Shown one piece after another: positions 37,194 to 45,532 of a stretch of 61,363 nucleotides of DNA. Under the pieces are notes generated by a model. It made no database searches. It saw nothing but the letters and a program-made list of their open reading frames with translations, and had not been told where the DNA came from. The translations under genes and the position numbers were made by a program. Source of the DNA: Pseudomonadota bacterium (GTDB taxonomy: Bacteria > Oederibacteriota > Muellerivitia > Muellerivitales > Muellerivitaceae). Each line of letters starts with the position of its first letter. Position 1 is the first letter of the stretch. The DNA lies in NCBI GenBank assembly GCA_021324075.1, contig JAJPJW010000211.1, positions 1 through 61,363 of the forward strand, given 5' to 3'.

Positions 37194-38975
37194 GTGAACA
37201 CCCTGGTTCGCTTTTTTTTGCTTTCTTTTTTTGCGCTTAGCCCTCTTCGGGCATTCGCCCAGGAAGGGAATGAATCCATTTACCTTCAGGCCATCAAGGC
37301 GGATCCCAACAACGAAACGGCCCATCTGAACCTCGGAATCATCTACCTCAACTCCCAAAAATTTGACCAAGCGGTGCCTGAATTTCAAAAATGCATCCAA
37401 TTGAAACCTTCTGATTCGCAGGCCAAGGAACTCTTGGAACTTTGTTTGGGGATGACAGCCCTCAGTAAGGGCGACTATTCGAGTGGAATGGAGCATTTCC
37501 AGAATGTTCTCAAGGTTAATCCGGATAATAAGGATGCGAAGCGCTTGTTGGTTCAGTGCCAAGCCAAAGTTTACCTTGATGAAAAGAAATATTCCCAAGC
37601 AGTAACGGCCTTAAATCAAATAGTCCAAGACGATCCCAAAAATTACTTCGCCTATAAAAACCTGGGTTTTATCTATTTCCAGGAAAAGGACTATAAAAAA
37701 TCCGTGGACTGTTGGGAACATGCGGTCAAACTGCAGCAAGATTCCCAGATATATCAAGCTCTCGGCTTTTCTTTTTATAACTTGGGTGATTTCAGTAATG
37801 CGATTGAGAATTATAAGAAATCTATCCAATTGGAAACCGCCAAGGATCCCAAGGATCAGGATGCAAATGCATTGGATCAGACTTATTACAATTTGGGCGT
37901 TGCCTATCTGGACAATGCCTCTTACGACGAAGCCGCCGATGCGTTTGGAAATGCGTTCAAGGTAAATCCAAAGGATTCCAATGCGGCGGTGAACCAAGCC
38001 AATGCCATCCAGGGCGCCATAGACACCCATTTGAAAAACGCAGCCAATTTCATGTTGAACAGCCAGTACAGCGATGCCATATCGGAAGCGAACAAGGTCC
38101 TGAAACAAGACCCCAATAACAAGCAGGCCCAGGGGTTTATCCAAGATGCCCAAGCCAAAATGGGAGTTGAAGTGGATAAACATTACGCCGCGGGTAAGGG
38201 TTATCTAAAAAAAGGGAACAGCATCCAGGCGCTGAATGAGTGGAATTTGGCCCTCACCATGGATCCCAGCAACCAAAAGATCCAGAATGCGATCAAAACA
38301 TTAAAGGTGAACAGAAATTCACGGGTCAAGGCTTTGATTGCTGAAGGGGATCAGTATTACCAGGCTGAGGATTATTCCAACGCGCTTGTCAGTTACAACA
38401 AAGCCAAGGAAATCGACCCCCATAGTTCGCTGGTGAAATCCAAGTTGAAGAAACTGCTGACCAAGCAGAGTAGTGAAGTGGACGGTGTCTACAGAAATGC
38501 CATGAAGGCTTACTCCAAGGGAGACCTGAAAAGTGCCGGGAAATATATCTCTCTTGCCAAGGAGTTGTCACCGTCGGATGAAAAAATCGGCAACGCCTTC
38601 TTCAAAATCCAAAAAGATATAACGGTTAAAATAAAAAGCCTGGACGCTGACGGGGTTTCGCTTTTCAATAGCGGGGACAAAGAAAAGGCAAAGGCCAAAT
38701 TCCAGGAGGTCCTGAAGCTTAAATCGAGCGATGAAACGGCCAATGATTATGTCAAGCAGATGACGGGTCAACAATCCCAGGAAAAAGTGGACGCGGAAAA
38801 AGTGAAAAGCCTCTACTATGAGGGAGTGAATTTATACATTAATGGGAAGATCCATGAAGCCATTGAAAAGTGGGATGAATGCCTGAAACTCGACCCCAAC
38901 AACAGCAATGCCCAAAGCAATAAAAATAAGGCCATGGTAAAGCTACAATCCATTGAAAAACTGAGCCATAATTAA
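37194..38975 (+). CDS. Periplasmic TPR-repeat protein
   Basis: A 593-residue protein with a signal peptide ending AFA|Q. It is almost entirely tetratricopeptide repeats, for example TAHLNLGIIYLNSQKFDQAV, NYFAYKNLGFIYFQEKDYKK and a final YYEGVNLYINGKIHEAIEKWDECLKLDPNN split by its turn. I count roughly a dozen, some degenerate. Such proteins act as scaffolds. The open frame reaches 37125 inside the upstream gene; GTG 37194 follows GAGG and starts the signal peptide, GTG 37179 is the alternative. Same direction as and directly after the PD40 lipoprotein, so probably the same operon. Confidence 0.78.
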   Translation: MNTLVRFFLLSFFALSPLRAFAQEGNESIYLQAIKADPNNETAHLNLGIIYLNSQKFDQAVPEFQKCIQLKPSDSQAKELLELCLGMTALSKGDYSSGMEHFQNVLKVNPDNKDAKRLLVQCQAKVYLDEKKYSQAVTALNQIVQDDPKNYFAYKNLGFIYFQEKDYKKSVDCWEHAVKLQQDSQIYQALGFSFYNLGDFSNAIENYKKSIQLETAKDPKDQDANALDQTYYNLGVAYLDNASYDEAADAFGNAFKVNPKDSNAAVNQANAIQGAIDTHLKNAANFMLNSQYSDAISEANKVLKQDPNNKQAQGFIQDAQAKMGVEVDKHYAAGKGYLKKGNSIQALNEWNLALTMDPSNQKIQNAIKTLKVNRNSRVKALIAEGDQYYQAEDYSNALVSYNKAKEIDPHSSLVKSKLKKLLTKQSSEVDGVYRNAMKAYSKGDLKSAGKYISLAKELSPSDEKIGNAFFKIQKDITVKIKSLDADGVSLFNSGDKEKAKAKFQEVLKLKSSDETANDYVKQMTGQQSQEKVDAEKVKSLYYEGVNLYINGKIHEAIEKWDECLKLDPNNSNAQSNKNKAMVKLQSIEKLSHN

Positions 38976-38997
38976 CGTCAATCTTGGGAATGATTGT

Positions 38998-39027
38998 TTG
39001 ATGAAATTTTGAAAAAGTTTCTATGTT
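38998..39027 (+). promoter_or_regulatory. Possible promoter for tRNA-Gly
   Basis: TTGATG (38998-39003), 18-base spacer, TATGTT (39022-39027), 14 bases before the tRNA 5' end. Confidence 0.35.
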
Positions 39028-39041
39028 TCCGGTTTTTTTAA

Positions 39042-39118
<77 letters not shown>

Positions 39119-39139
39119 TTTTTAAAAATCCTCTGCTTT

Positions 39140-40642
39140 TTGATTTACCAAGCCGCGTTGTTCTTTCCGCTGCCCCTGGTTCTTTACGCCCAAGTAACCA
39201 CCGATTTCCAAAGGCCTTTTGACCAGGGCCGGGTTATTGAGCTTCCAGGTACTTCGGAATATCAGGGCGATCTCCAGCAAGAAATTGAATGGGAATCTGA
39301 TTTTCCCCGCGTTCACACCCTGGAAGGGATCCTCAATCAAGAAATTGGTTGGGTTCCAACGTCCACGGGAACTGACAGTGCATCGGCTCAAGCTTTGTTT
39401 GAGGGTATCCCCTATCCTTTCCCTTCTTCCAATTTATTGACTTGGGTGCCAGCCTTCCGAAATTTTGAACTGCTTAATTTTCCGGCTTCGGGATGGTGGG
39501 GACCCTCTTCCGCCGTGGGTGCGGTTCAAATCCGCTTACCGGACGAAACAAATGTCTCAAGATCCACCTTTGGGGGGTGGGGCGGTTCCGGCGGAGTCTG
39601 GGGGGGCGAAGGCGACTATGAGAATCCGGACTTTTCCATGGAGGGGTCTTTTCAACACGGTTCGCCAAATTCTTTCGCCTCGACCGATGCGCTTAATATT
39701 CTCTTTGGTTCGAACTTAACAACCAATGATTCCTTAAAAATAAAAACAGGATTCTTGGGGGCTGAGTGGTTTGGCGGCGACAATTGGTATTCCTGGTTCG
39801 GGAGTCTGAAATGGGAAAGCGCCAATTTCCAATCCCTTGAGTTTAAGCCTTTTGTTCAATCCGCCGAACTGAACGGGGTGACCGTTCAAGAGGTTGGCAG
39901 TGACCTCAATTATCACTTCACCATGGGCGGATTGGTGGAGAGCCAGTTGGGATTTGGCTTAAGCCATGATGATTTCTCAGTGGGAGCGGAATCTCTCAAC
40001 AAGGGATATGTCCAAAACCTTGAAATTATAAATGTGTTGGACGACTTCAAGTTGAATATGGCTTTTCGAATGGATTTTTCCAGCACTATGGAGGGTATGT
40101 TCAGCACCACACTGGGCTCCCAATACCGGCTTGGAGATTTTTCAATCATTGGGAGTTATTCAAAGTCGGTCGAGCCGTTATCGCTAACCGATGTAATACA
40201 CGGAGATTTGGGGATCCTGTATCAACCCACGGATTCTTTTTTGGCGGCATTCCGAGTTCTAACCGAAATGTTTGAAAACAGTTGGTGGACGGGTGGCCGG
40301 GCTAAAATCGAATACGACCTTAGCGGTAATGTCCTTGGTTTGCTCCGGGAACTTAAATTTCGAGTTGAAAATCAATTCTTGGAAAGCTCCTCCGGCGGCA
40401 CGCTACTGGATACCGCTGGAAGGGTTGAGTGGAGCTTTGACCAACCTCTGACATTTTGGTTTGAAGCGCGTGGATTTTCAGAACGGAATTTCTATACGGA
40501 CGGCGGCATTGACTGCCTTATCACAAGACAAACAAAAATTTATGCTTCCATTGTGAACATCGGGAATTATCCCGCTTTTTGGCCGGATTCGACGACCCCC
40601 GAAGGACGGATCGCCTGGTTGGGGATAGAAACCGGCTTTTAA
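39140..40642 (+). CDS. TonB-receptor-like outer-membrane barrel with plug-like N-terminus
   Basis: About 500 residues. After a hydrophobic leader (ending near VLYA|Q) comes a plug-like domain: LEGILNQEIGWVPTSTG, ALFEGIPYP and PASGWWGPSSAVGAVQIRLP, which parallel the plug pattern of TonB receptors. The remainder is alternating beta-strand sequence ending in ETGF, a barrel-type C-terminal Phe. No TonB box is seen, and it is short for a 22-strand receptor. The start is uncertain: TTG 39140 is proposed. The open frame runs back through tRNA-Gly (to 39023), which cannot be coding there, and no Shine-Dalgarno site is visible. Confidence 0.6.
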   Translation: MIYQAALFFPLPLVLYAQVTTDFQRPFDQGRVIELPGTSEYQGDLQQEIEWESDFPRVHTLEGILNQEIGWVPTSTGTDSASAQALFEGIPYPFPSSNLLTWVPAFRNFELLNFPASGWWGPSSAVGAVQIRLPDETNVSRSTFGGWGGSGGVWGGEGDYENPDFSMEGSFQHGSPNSFASTDALNILFGSNLTTNDSLKIKTGFLGAEWFGGDNWYSWFGSLKWESANFQSLEFKPFVQSAELNGVTVQEVGSDLNYHFTMGGLVESQLGFGLSHDDFSVGAESLNKGYVQNLEIINVLDDFKLNMAFRMDFSSTMEGMFSTTLGSQYRLGDFSIIGSYSKSVEPLSLTDVIHGDLGILYQPTDSFLAAFRVLTEMFENSWWTGGRAKIEYDLSGNVLGLLRELKFRVENQFLESSSGGTLLDTAGRVEWSFDQPLTFWFEARGFSERNFYTDGGIDCLITRQTKIYASIVNIGNYPAFWPDSTTPEGRIAWLGIETGF

Positions 40643-40691
40643 GGGAAGCATTTCTTGACCCCTTTGCAAAGGCCATGTTAGGTTGCTTGTT

Positions 40692-41618
40692 ATGAAGTGG
40701 TTCTTTTATCTAACCTGTTTTTTGCCATTGACGGCCGCCTTTCCGCTCTGGGCGCAGGACTCCGGCACGACCGGGGCCGACATTTTGAAAGTCCCCATAG
40801 GAGTCCGTCCCGTCGCCTTGGGCGGAAGTTATTCAGCCCTTGGGGATGACGTCTATGTAATGGATTACAACCCCGCTGGCCTTGCCCGCGTTTCAAAATA
40901 CAGTCTTGGAATCGATCATGTTCAGGGGTTTGCGGACGTACAAATAGAATCCCTGAGCGCGGCGATACCCACCCGGAATTATGGAAATTTAGGTGCCCAA
41001 ATTATTTTTCGGCATATGCCTGTCATCCAAAACACCCTCGCGACCGACCCTACCATTTCAGCTGATGATTTTGTCGTAAGTTTTGCGGACGGCCAACAAT
41101 TCGGCAAAATTGCCGTGGGCGGCGCCTTCAAGACAATTGTTTCGACGCTTGGGGAAAAACAAGCATTCACCAATGCCATTGACCTTGGGTTTAAAATCCA
41201 ACTTTGGGACACGGATTTTGCGGCAGTAGTGCAAAATGTGGGGCCGGATGTCCAATTTCAACCCAATTCCCAGGCCTCGGACCCTTTGCCTCTGACATTT
41301 CGACTGGGTGTAGCAAGGCCTCTGATCGTTTCACCCGCTTCCACGCTTTTAACTTCAGCGGAAGTCTTTAACGTGCGCGATGAAGGGACCCAGGCTTCGG
41401 TAGGGTTTGAATATTGGCACCGAAGCGTTTTGGCCATTCGTGCCGGTTATCGTTTCAGCGACGCCGGAAATCTTGAGGGAGGTTTTTCGGCCGGCGCCGC
41501 CCTTCGTTACAATATCGGAAGATTGCAGTATGAGATCGGTTATGCCTGGCGCCCGGCCCAAGTGAGTTCCAGCTTTATTGCCAGTTCGCATTTATTTGGC
41601 CTGCTTTTCTGGTATTGA
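40692..41618 (+). CDS. PorV/PorQ-like outer-membrane barrel
   Basis: A 308-residue protein with a signal peptide (LWA|QD). It has the family hallmark ILKVPIGVRPVALGGSYSAL followed by GDDVYVMDYNPAGLARV, then alternating strands to a C-terminal aromatic (FWY). It matches the length of a lone PorV/PorQ (UPF0164-type) barrel, in contrast to the fused one at 34176. In type IX secretion, PorV shuttles cargo C-terminal domains; whether this lineage has that system cannot be told from the window. Start ATG 40692; TTG 40683 is possible. Confidence 0.78.
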   Translation: MKWFFYLTCFLPLTAAFPLWAQDSGTTGADILKVPIGVRPVALGGSYSALGDDVYVMDYNPAGLARVSKYSLGIDHVQGFADVQIESLSAAIPTRNYGNLGAQIIFRHMPVIQNTLATDPTISADDFVVSFADGQQFGKIAVGGAFKTIVSTLGEKQAFTNAIDLGFKIQLWDTDFAAVVQNVGPDVQFQPNSQASDPLPLTFRLGVARPLIVSPASTLLTSAEVFNVRDEGTQASVGFEYWHRSVLAIRAGYRFSDAGNLEGGFSAGAALRYNIGRLQYEIGYAWRPAQVSSSFIASSHLFGLLFWY

Positions 41619-41644
41619 GACAAGTCCATCCAGCTGACAAAAGC

Positions 41645-41673
41645 TTGACAACATCCTGCCCGATGAATAAACT
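41645..41673 (+). promoter_or_regulatory. Promoter for rplU-rpmA
   Basis: Perfect TTGACA (41645-41650), 17-base spacer, TAAACT (41668-41673, 4/6), 54 bases before the rplU start. Confidence 0.6.
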
Positions 41674-41726
41674 CTTAGACTCTTTGGCCCTTTTTGTCGT
41701 GGGTCCATTTTTAGCGGGAGGAATTC

Positions 41727-42041
41727 ATGTACGCTGTCATTAAAACCGGTGGCAAACAATACCGGGTTTCCGAAGGCGATGTTATTACAGTGGACCGGGT
41801 CAAAGGTAACCCCGGAGACCCCATTGAATTTGCCCATGTCCTTTTATTGGAAAACAACGGCCAGTTGAAGATTCAAAAAAGTGAAGTTAAAAGCATAAAG
41901 GTTGTTGGAAAAATTGTCAGCTCAACTCAGGGAAAGAAAATCAGGGTTTTTCGTTATCGCCGCCGGAAAAACACCATGAAGACCAAGGGCTCCAGGCCGA
42001 AGTTAACGACCGTTTCGATCGAAAAAATCCAAACTGCTTAA
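41727..42041 (+). CDS. rplU: 50S ribosomal protein L21
   Basis: A 104-residue L21 beginning MYAVIKTGGKQYRVSEGD. It has the conserved basic segment FRYRRRKNTMKTKGSRP, where most L21 have FKYKRRKNYRKKxGHRQ. Start ATG follows GGGAGGA. It forms the conserved rplU-rpmA-obg cluster. Confidence 0.97.
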   Translation: MYAVIKTGGKQYRVSEGDVITVDRVKGNPGDPIEFAHVLLLENNGQLKIQKSEVKSIKVVGKIVSSTQGKKIRVFRYRRRKNTMKTKGSRPKLTTVSIEKIQTA

Positions 42042-42068
42042 AAGCAATTTTGTTCAAGGAGAATTGTC

Positions 42069-42329
42069 ATGGGGCAACATAAAGCGGGCGGGTCAACACA
42101 AAATGGCCGGGACAGTCACAGCCAGCGTCTGGGAATAAAAGCCTTTGGCGGTAATTTCGTCACGGCGGGAAGCATCCTGGTCCGCCAGCGCGGCTTACGG
42201 TACAAACCCGGGCAAAACGTCGGCGTTGGCAAGGACGACACCTTATTTGCGAAAACTTCCGGATTGGTTACTTTTCGGGAATTCAAAAAGGGATCAAAAA
42301 TGGTCAGCATCGAGCCCCAAAAGGCTTGA
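42069..42329 (+). CDS. rpmA: 50S ribosomal protein L27
   Basis: An 86-residue L27 with [18 protein letters not shown]. The N-terminus is MGQHKAGGS rather than the common MAHKKGGGS. There is no Prp-cleaved extension as in Firmicutes. The N-terminal tail reaches the peptidyl-transferase centre, so its composition matters. Start ATG follows AAGGAGA. Confidence 0.97.
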   Translation: MGQHKAGGSTQNGRDSHSQRLGIKAFGGNFVTAGSILVRQRGLRYKPGQNVGVGKDDTLFAKTSGLVTFREFKKGSKMVSIEPQKA

Positions 42330-42341
42330 GAGAACCGTTGT

Positions 42342-42372
42342 AAAAAACCTCGCCTTTGGGCGGGGTTTTTTT
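42342..42372 (+). terminator. Intrinsic terminator after rpmA
   Basis: Stem 42343-42354 with 42359-42370 (GC core CCTCGCC/GGCGGGG with one G-T pair), 4-base loop and a run of seven T. It lies between rpmA and obg, so obg is either reached by read-through or has its own start. Confidence 0.85.
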
Positions 42373-42405
42373 GTTTAAGGGCAGTTTTAAAAGAAAGCTA
42401 TAACG

Positions 42406-43698
42406 ATGATAACGGATGAAGCGACGATTACGGTCCAGGCGGGCGCCGGTGGAAATGGATGCCTCAGCTTCCGCCGTGAAAAATATGTCCCGCGAGGCGG
42501 CCCCGACGGAGGGAACGGAGGCCGTGGCGGTGATATTTTCTTGGAGGCCCGAACGGATGTGGGCACCTTGGTGGATTTTATTTATCGTCCGCTTTACGAG
42601 GCCCGTCACGGGGAACATGGTAAAGGCAAAAATAAGCACGGGAGAGATGCCGAAGCGATTACGATCCGGGTTCCGGTCGGGACATTAGTGTGGGACGCGC
42701 AACAGAATTTAATCACCGACATGAATGAAGATAAAATGCGGTTTCTCATCGCCCGAGGCGGAAGAGGCGGCAGGGGAAACACAACCTTTACAACCTCGAC
42801 CCAGCAAGCCCCGCGATTGGCCGAAAGAGGGGAACCGGGGGAAATTAAAGTTCTCCGCTTGGAACTCAAGCTGTTGGCCGATGTCGGCCTTGTCGGGTTT
42901 CCAAACGCGGGGAAGTCGACCCTCTTGTCCCATGTCACCCATGCCCGCCCCAAAATTGCGGACTATCCTTTCACAACCCTCGAACCTCAATTGGGTGTGG
43001 TGCGCCTTTCGGATGGCCGAAGTTTCATCATGGCGGATGTTCCTGGTTTGATCGAGGGGGCAAGCCACGGAAAGGGTCTGGGGATAAAGTTTTTGAGGCA
43101 CTTGGAGCGGACCAAAGTTCTCCTCCATTTGGTTGAAGTGGCTACTCTCGAGAGCTTTTCCGAGCTGGAGACAAGGATTAAAACCATCCGCCGCGAATTA
43201 AAAGAGCACAGCCCGAAATTTTTAAAGATGCCCGAACTGATGGTGATGACGAAGATTGACGCCGTCTCCAAGAACGACTATCGAAAGTGGATGGAAAAAT
43301 TGGCGAAGAAGGGGCTGAAAGTATTGCCGATTTCGGCGGTGACGGGTGAAGGGTTGGGCCCGTTACTGGAAGAAACCTGGAAATTATTGTCGGCAAAAAA
43401 TGAAGAGCCGCAAGTTGTAAAACCGTTGGAAGAACGGGTTTATCAAGCCAAGGCAAGGTTCAGCATCGAAAAAAATGATACGGCTTTCGTTGTCACCGGT
43501 GACGAAATAAAAAAATGGGTGGCGATGACCAATTTTAACAGCCGTGATGCGGTGGAGAGGTTTCAAAAAATTCTCGGTAGAATGGGTGTCATTAAAGAAC
43601 TGAAGAAGATGGGAGTCCGGGAAGGCGATAACATATTTTGCGAAGACCATGAGTTCGTATTTGAGTCGGACAATATGGGGGATTATCGTGGTAACTGA
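42406..43698 (+). CDS. obg: Obg/CgtA GTPase
   Basis: A 430-residue Obg GTPase of 50S assembly and stress control. The glycine-rich Obg fold comes first (GGPDGGNGGRGGDIFLEA), then the G domain with G1 GFPNAGKST, G3 DVPGLIEGA, G4 TKID (NKxD in most) and G5 SAVTGEG. An OCT-like C-terminal domain follows. Start ATG 42406; Shine-Dalgarno sequence is weak. Its end overlaps proB by 11 bases. Confidence 0.96.
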   Translation: MITDEATITVQAGAGGNGCLSFRREKYVPRGGPDGGNGGRGGDIFLEARTDVGTLVDFIYRPLYEARHGEHGKGKNKHGRDAEAITIRVPVGTLVWDAQQNLITDMNEDKMRFLIARGGRGGRGNTTFTTSTQQAPRLAERGEPGEIKVLRLELKLLADVGLVGFPNAGKSTLLSHVTHARPKIADYPFTTLEPQLGVVRLSDGRSFIMADVPGLIEGASHGKGLGIKFLRHLERTKVLLHLVEVATLESFSELETRIKTIRRELKEHSPKFLKMPELMVMTKIDAVSKNDYRKWMEKLAKKGLKVLPISAVTGEGLGPLLEETWKLLSAKNEEPQVVKPLEERVYQAKARFSIEKNDTAFVVTGDEIKKWVAMTNFNSRDAVERFQKILGRMGVIKELKKMGVREGDNIFCEDHEFVFESDNMGDYRGN

Positions 43699-44833
43699 CC
43701 GAAAAAAGCACCTTTCGCACGTCAAACGGGTTGTGGTGAAGGTTGGAAGCAGCCTTTTAACGGACTCCCGCCGCATGAAAATCCGAAATGGATTTCTGGA
43801 AAGTTTGGCAAGACAGATCAAAATCCTTCAAAAACGGGGGGTCAGCTGCGTCGTAGTGACTTCCGGCGCCATCGCGGCCGGGATGTTTGAGTTGGGCTTT
43901 ACACAACGCCCCAAGAATATGTCCCAACTTCAGGCTCTGGCCGCCGTTGGGCAAAGCAATTTGATGCATGCCTACGACGCGACATTTCGCCGCTTTGGGT
44001 TGCGAGTGGCACAGATACTTTTGACCCGGGACGATTTGTCGGATCGAGGGCGCTATTCCAATGCTCATAGCACTTTTTTGGAGCTCTTTCATTTTGGAAT
44101 CATTCCCGTGGTCAATGAGAATGACACGGTAGCTGTTGAAGAAATCAGGTTCGGCGACAACGACACCTTGGGAGTATTGGTTTCTCATTTATGCGAGGCG
44201 GATCTCTTGATTCTTTTGACGGATAAGGACGGTTATTTCAACGAAGACCCGCTTGTTAATCCCAACGCCAAGCTGATTTCCGATATTTACCAGTGGGACG
44301 AAAAATTGGTGCAAGGAGCGGGACGGTCTGGGTCCCACGTTGGAACGGGCGGAATGCTGACAAAAATAAAGGCCGCCCAAAATATGATGCGTTCAGGAAT
44401 CCCGATGGTGATCGCCAATGGTTCGAGCCCATCGGTCTTACCTGGAATTCTTGATTCCAAGAAAATCGGGACTTTTTTCCATCCCGCGGCTCAAAAAATG
44501 GCCAGTCGAAAACGTTGGCTGGCATGGAGTGTTAAGGCCCGGGGCGAGATGATGATTGATCCAGGTGCCGAAAAAGCTTTGATGGAAAAAAATAAGAGTC
44601 TGCTTCCCGCAGGAATCAGGAAAGTCTTGGGAACCTGGGAAAAAGGGGATATAGTTCGGATCGTAACAATGGAAGGCAAGGAAATCGCCAAGGGCATTTC
44701 TAACTATTCGTCCCATGATTTGGATATGGTTAAGGGCTTAAGGACCGATATCCTGGTCAAAAAGTTGGGGCCGGGATCGGTGGCAGAAGTCGTGCACCGG
44801 GATAATATGGTCAAAACCAGTAACGGTGTTTAG
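43688..44833 (+). CDS. proB: Glutamate 5-kinase
   Basis: A 381-residue amino-acid kinase making glutamyl-5-phosphate, the first step to proline. RVVVKVGSSLLTD, VVTSGAIAAG, NENDTVAVEEIRFGDND and GTGGMLTKIKAA are standard. A C-terminal PUA domain runs from about residue 285 to the end. GTG 43688 with GGGGGA upstream is proposed; the open frame extends to 43649 within obg. proA, often next in this cluster, is absent here. Confidence 0.95.
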   Translation: MVTDRKKHLSHVKRVVVKVGSSLLTDSRRMKIRNGFLESLARQIKILQKRGVSCVVVTSGAIAAGMFELGFTQRPKNMSQLQALAAVGQSNLMHAYDATFRRFGLRVAQILLTRDDLSDRGRYSNAHSTFLELFHFGIIPVVNENDTVAVEEIRFGDNDTLGVLVSHLCEADLLILLTDKDGYFNEDPLVNPNAKLISDIYQWDEKLVQGAGRSGSHVGTGGMLTKIKAAQNMMRSGIPMVIANGSSPSVLPGILDSKKIGTFFHPAAQKMASRKRWLAWSVKARGEMMIDPGAEKALMEKNKSLLPAGIRKVLGTWEKGDIVRIVTMEGKEIAKGISNYSSHDLDMVKGLRTDILVKKLGPGSVAEVVHRDNMVKTSNGV

Positions 44834-44950
44834 CCGAGCCTGCACGAATATAGGTTTCATTTGCGGTTAAAACCATTTAAAATGAAATGATTTTGACAAA
44901 TAGTCGAAATTTGCAAAACACGAAAGATTGAATTACTTCGGGATTGATCC

Positions 44951-45517
44951 ATGGCTAAAAAAAATTACTATGAAATTTTCAAACTCTACCCGCCCATTGA
45001 TTTAGGCCAACTTCAGGAAACCTACAAACAACTCATTTTTGAGCACCATCCAGACCGAAATCCCACCAAGGCTGAATGGGCGATTGAACAAACAATGGAA
45101 ATTGTGGAGGCCTATAACGTCCTGAGCGATCCGCAAAAAAGGGAATTGTATAATTTTCAGGTGAAAACAGACATTCGGCGGGAAATCGGGGAATTGTTCG
45201 GAATAAAGAAGGGGTTGCTTAAAATAAAGAAATCCAAGGAAGAATTGGAAGCGGAAGAGCATTTTCAAAAGGGAATAGCCTTTTTTGAGGATAAAGACAG
45301 CTGGAACCAAGCTCAGCATGAATGGGTAACTTGTATTAAGTTAATACCCGGTTTTGTCAACGCCCATTACAATTTGGGTGTTTTATACGGTTATCAAGGA
45401 AATTTTAAGGATGCCGTAGCCTGCCTCGAAAGGGCCATAAAATACAATTCTGGCGACTATGAGGCAAAAAAAACCCTCAGCACTGCGATGGGCTTCGTAT
45501 ATGGCAAGAAAGTTTAA
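44951..45517 (+). CDS. J-domain protein with TPR-like tail
   Basis: A 188-residue protein. Residues ~4-70 are a J domain with the essential HPD (33-35) in IFEHHPDRNP and the helix IV segment AYNVLSDPQKRELYNF. There is no Gly/Phe, zinc-finger or substrate-binding domain of DnaJ. Instead residues ~95-180 form two TPR-like repeats (SWNQAQHEWVTCIKLIPG and FKDAVACLERAIKYNSGDYE). It stands 15 bases before an Hsp70, so it is likely that protein's dedicated co-chaperone; this is inference from context. Confidence 0.85.
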   Translation: MAKKNYYEIFKLYPPIDLGQLQETYKQLIFEHHPDRNPTKAEWAIEQTMEIVEAYNVLSDPQKRELYNFQVKTDIRREIGELFGIKKGLLKIKKSKEELEAEEHFQKGIAFFEDKDSWNQAQHEWVTCIKLIPGFVNAHYNLGVLYGYQGNFKDAVACLERAIKYNSGDYEAKKTLSTAMGFVYGKKV

Positions 45518-45532
45518 CTAAACGGGGATGGA

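Noticed and set aside
44893-44920. Promoter or heat-shock promoter ahead of the J-protein gene (TTGACA at 44893)
   Set aside because: A perfect -35-like hexamer, but neither a sigma70 -10 box nor a CCCCAT-type heat-shock box follows at proper spacing.
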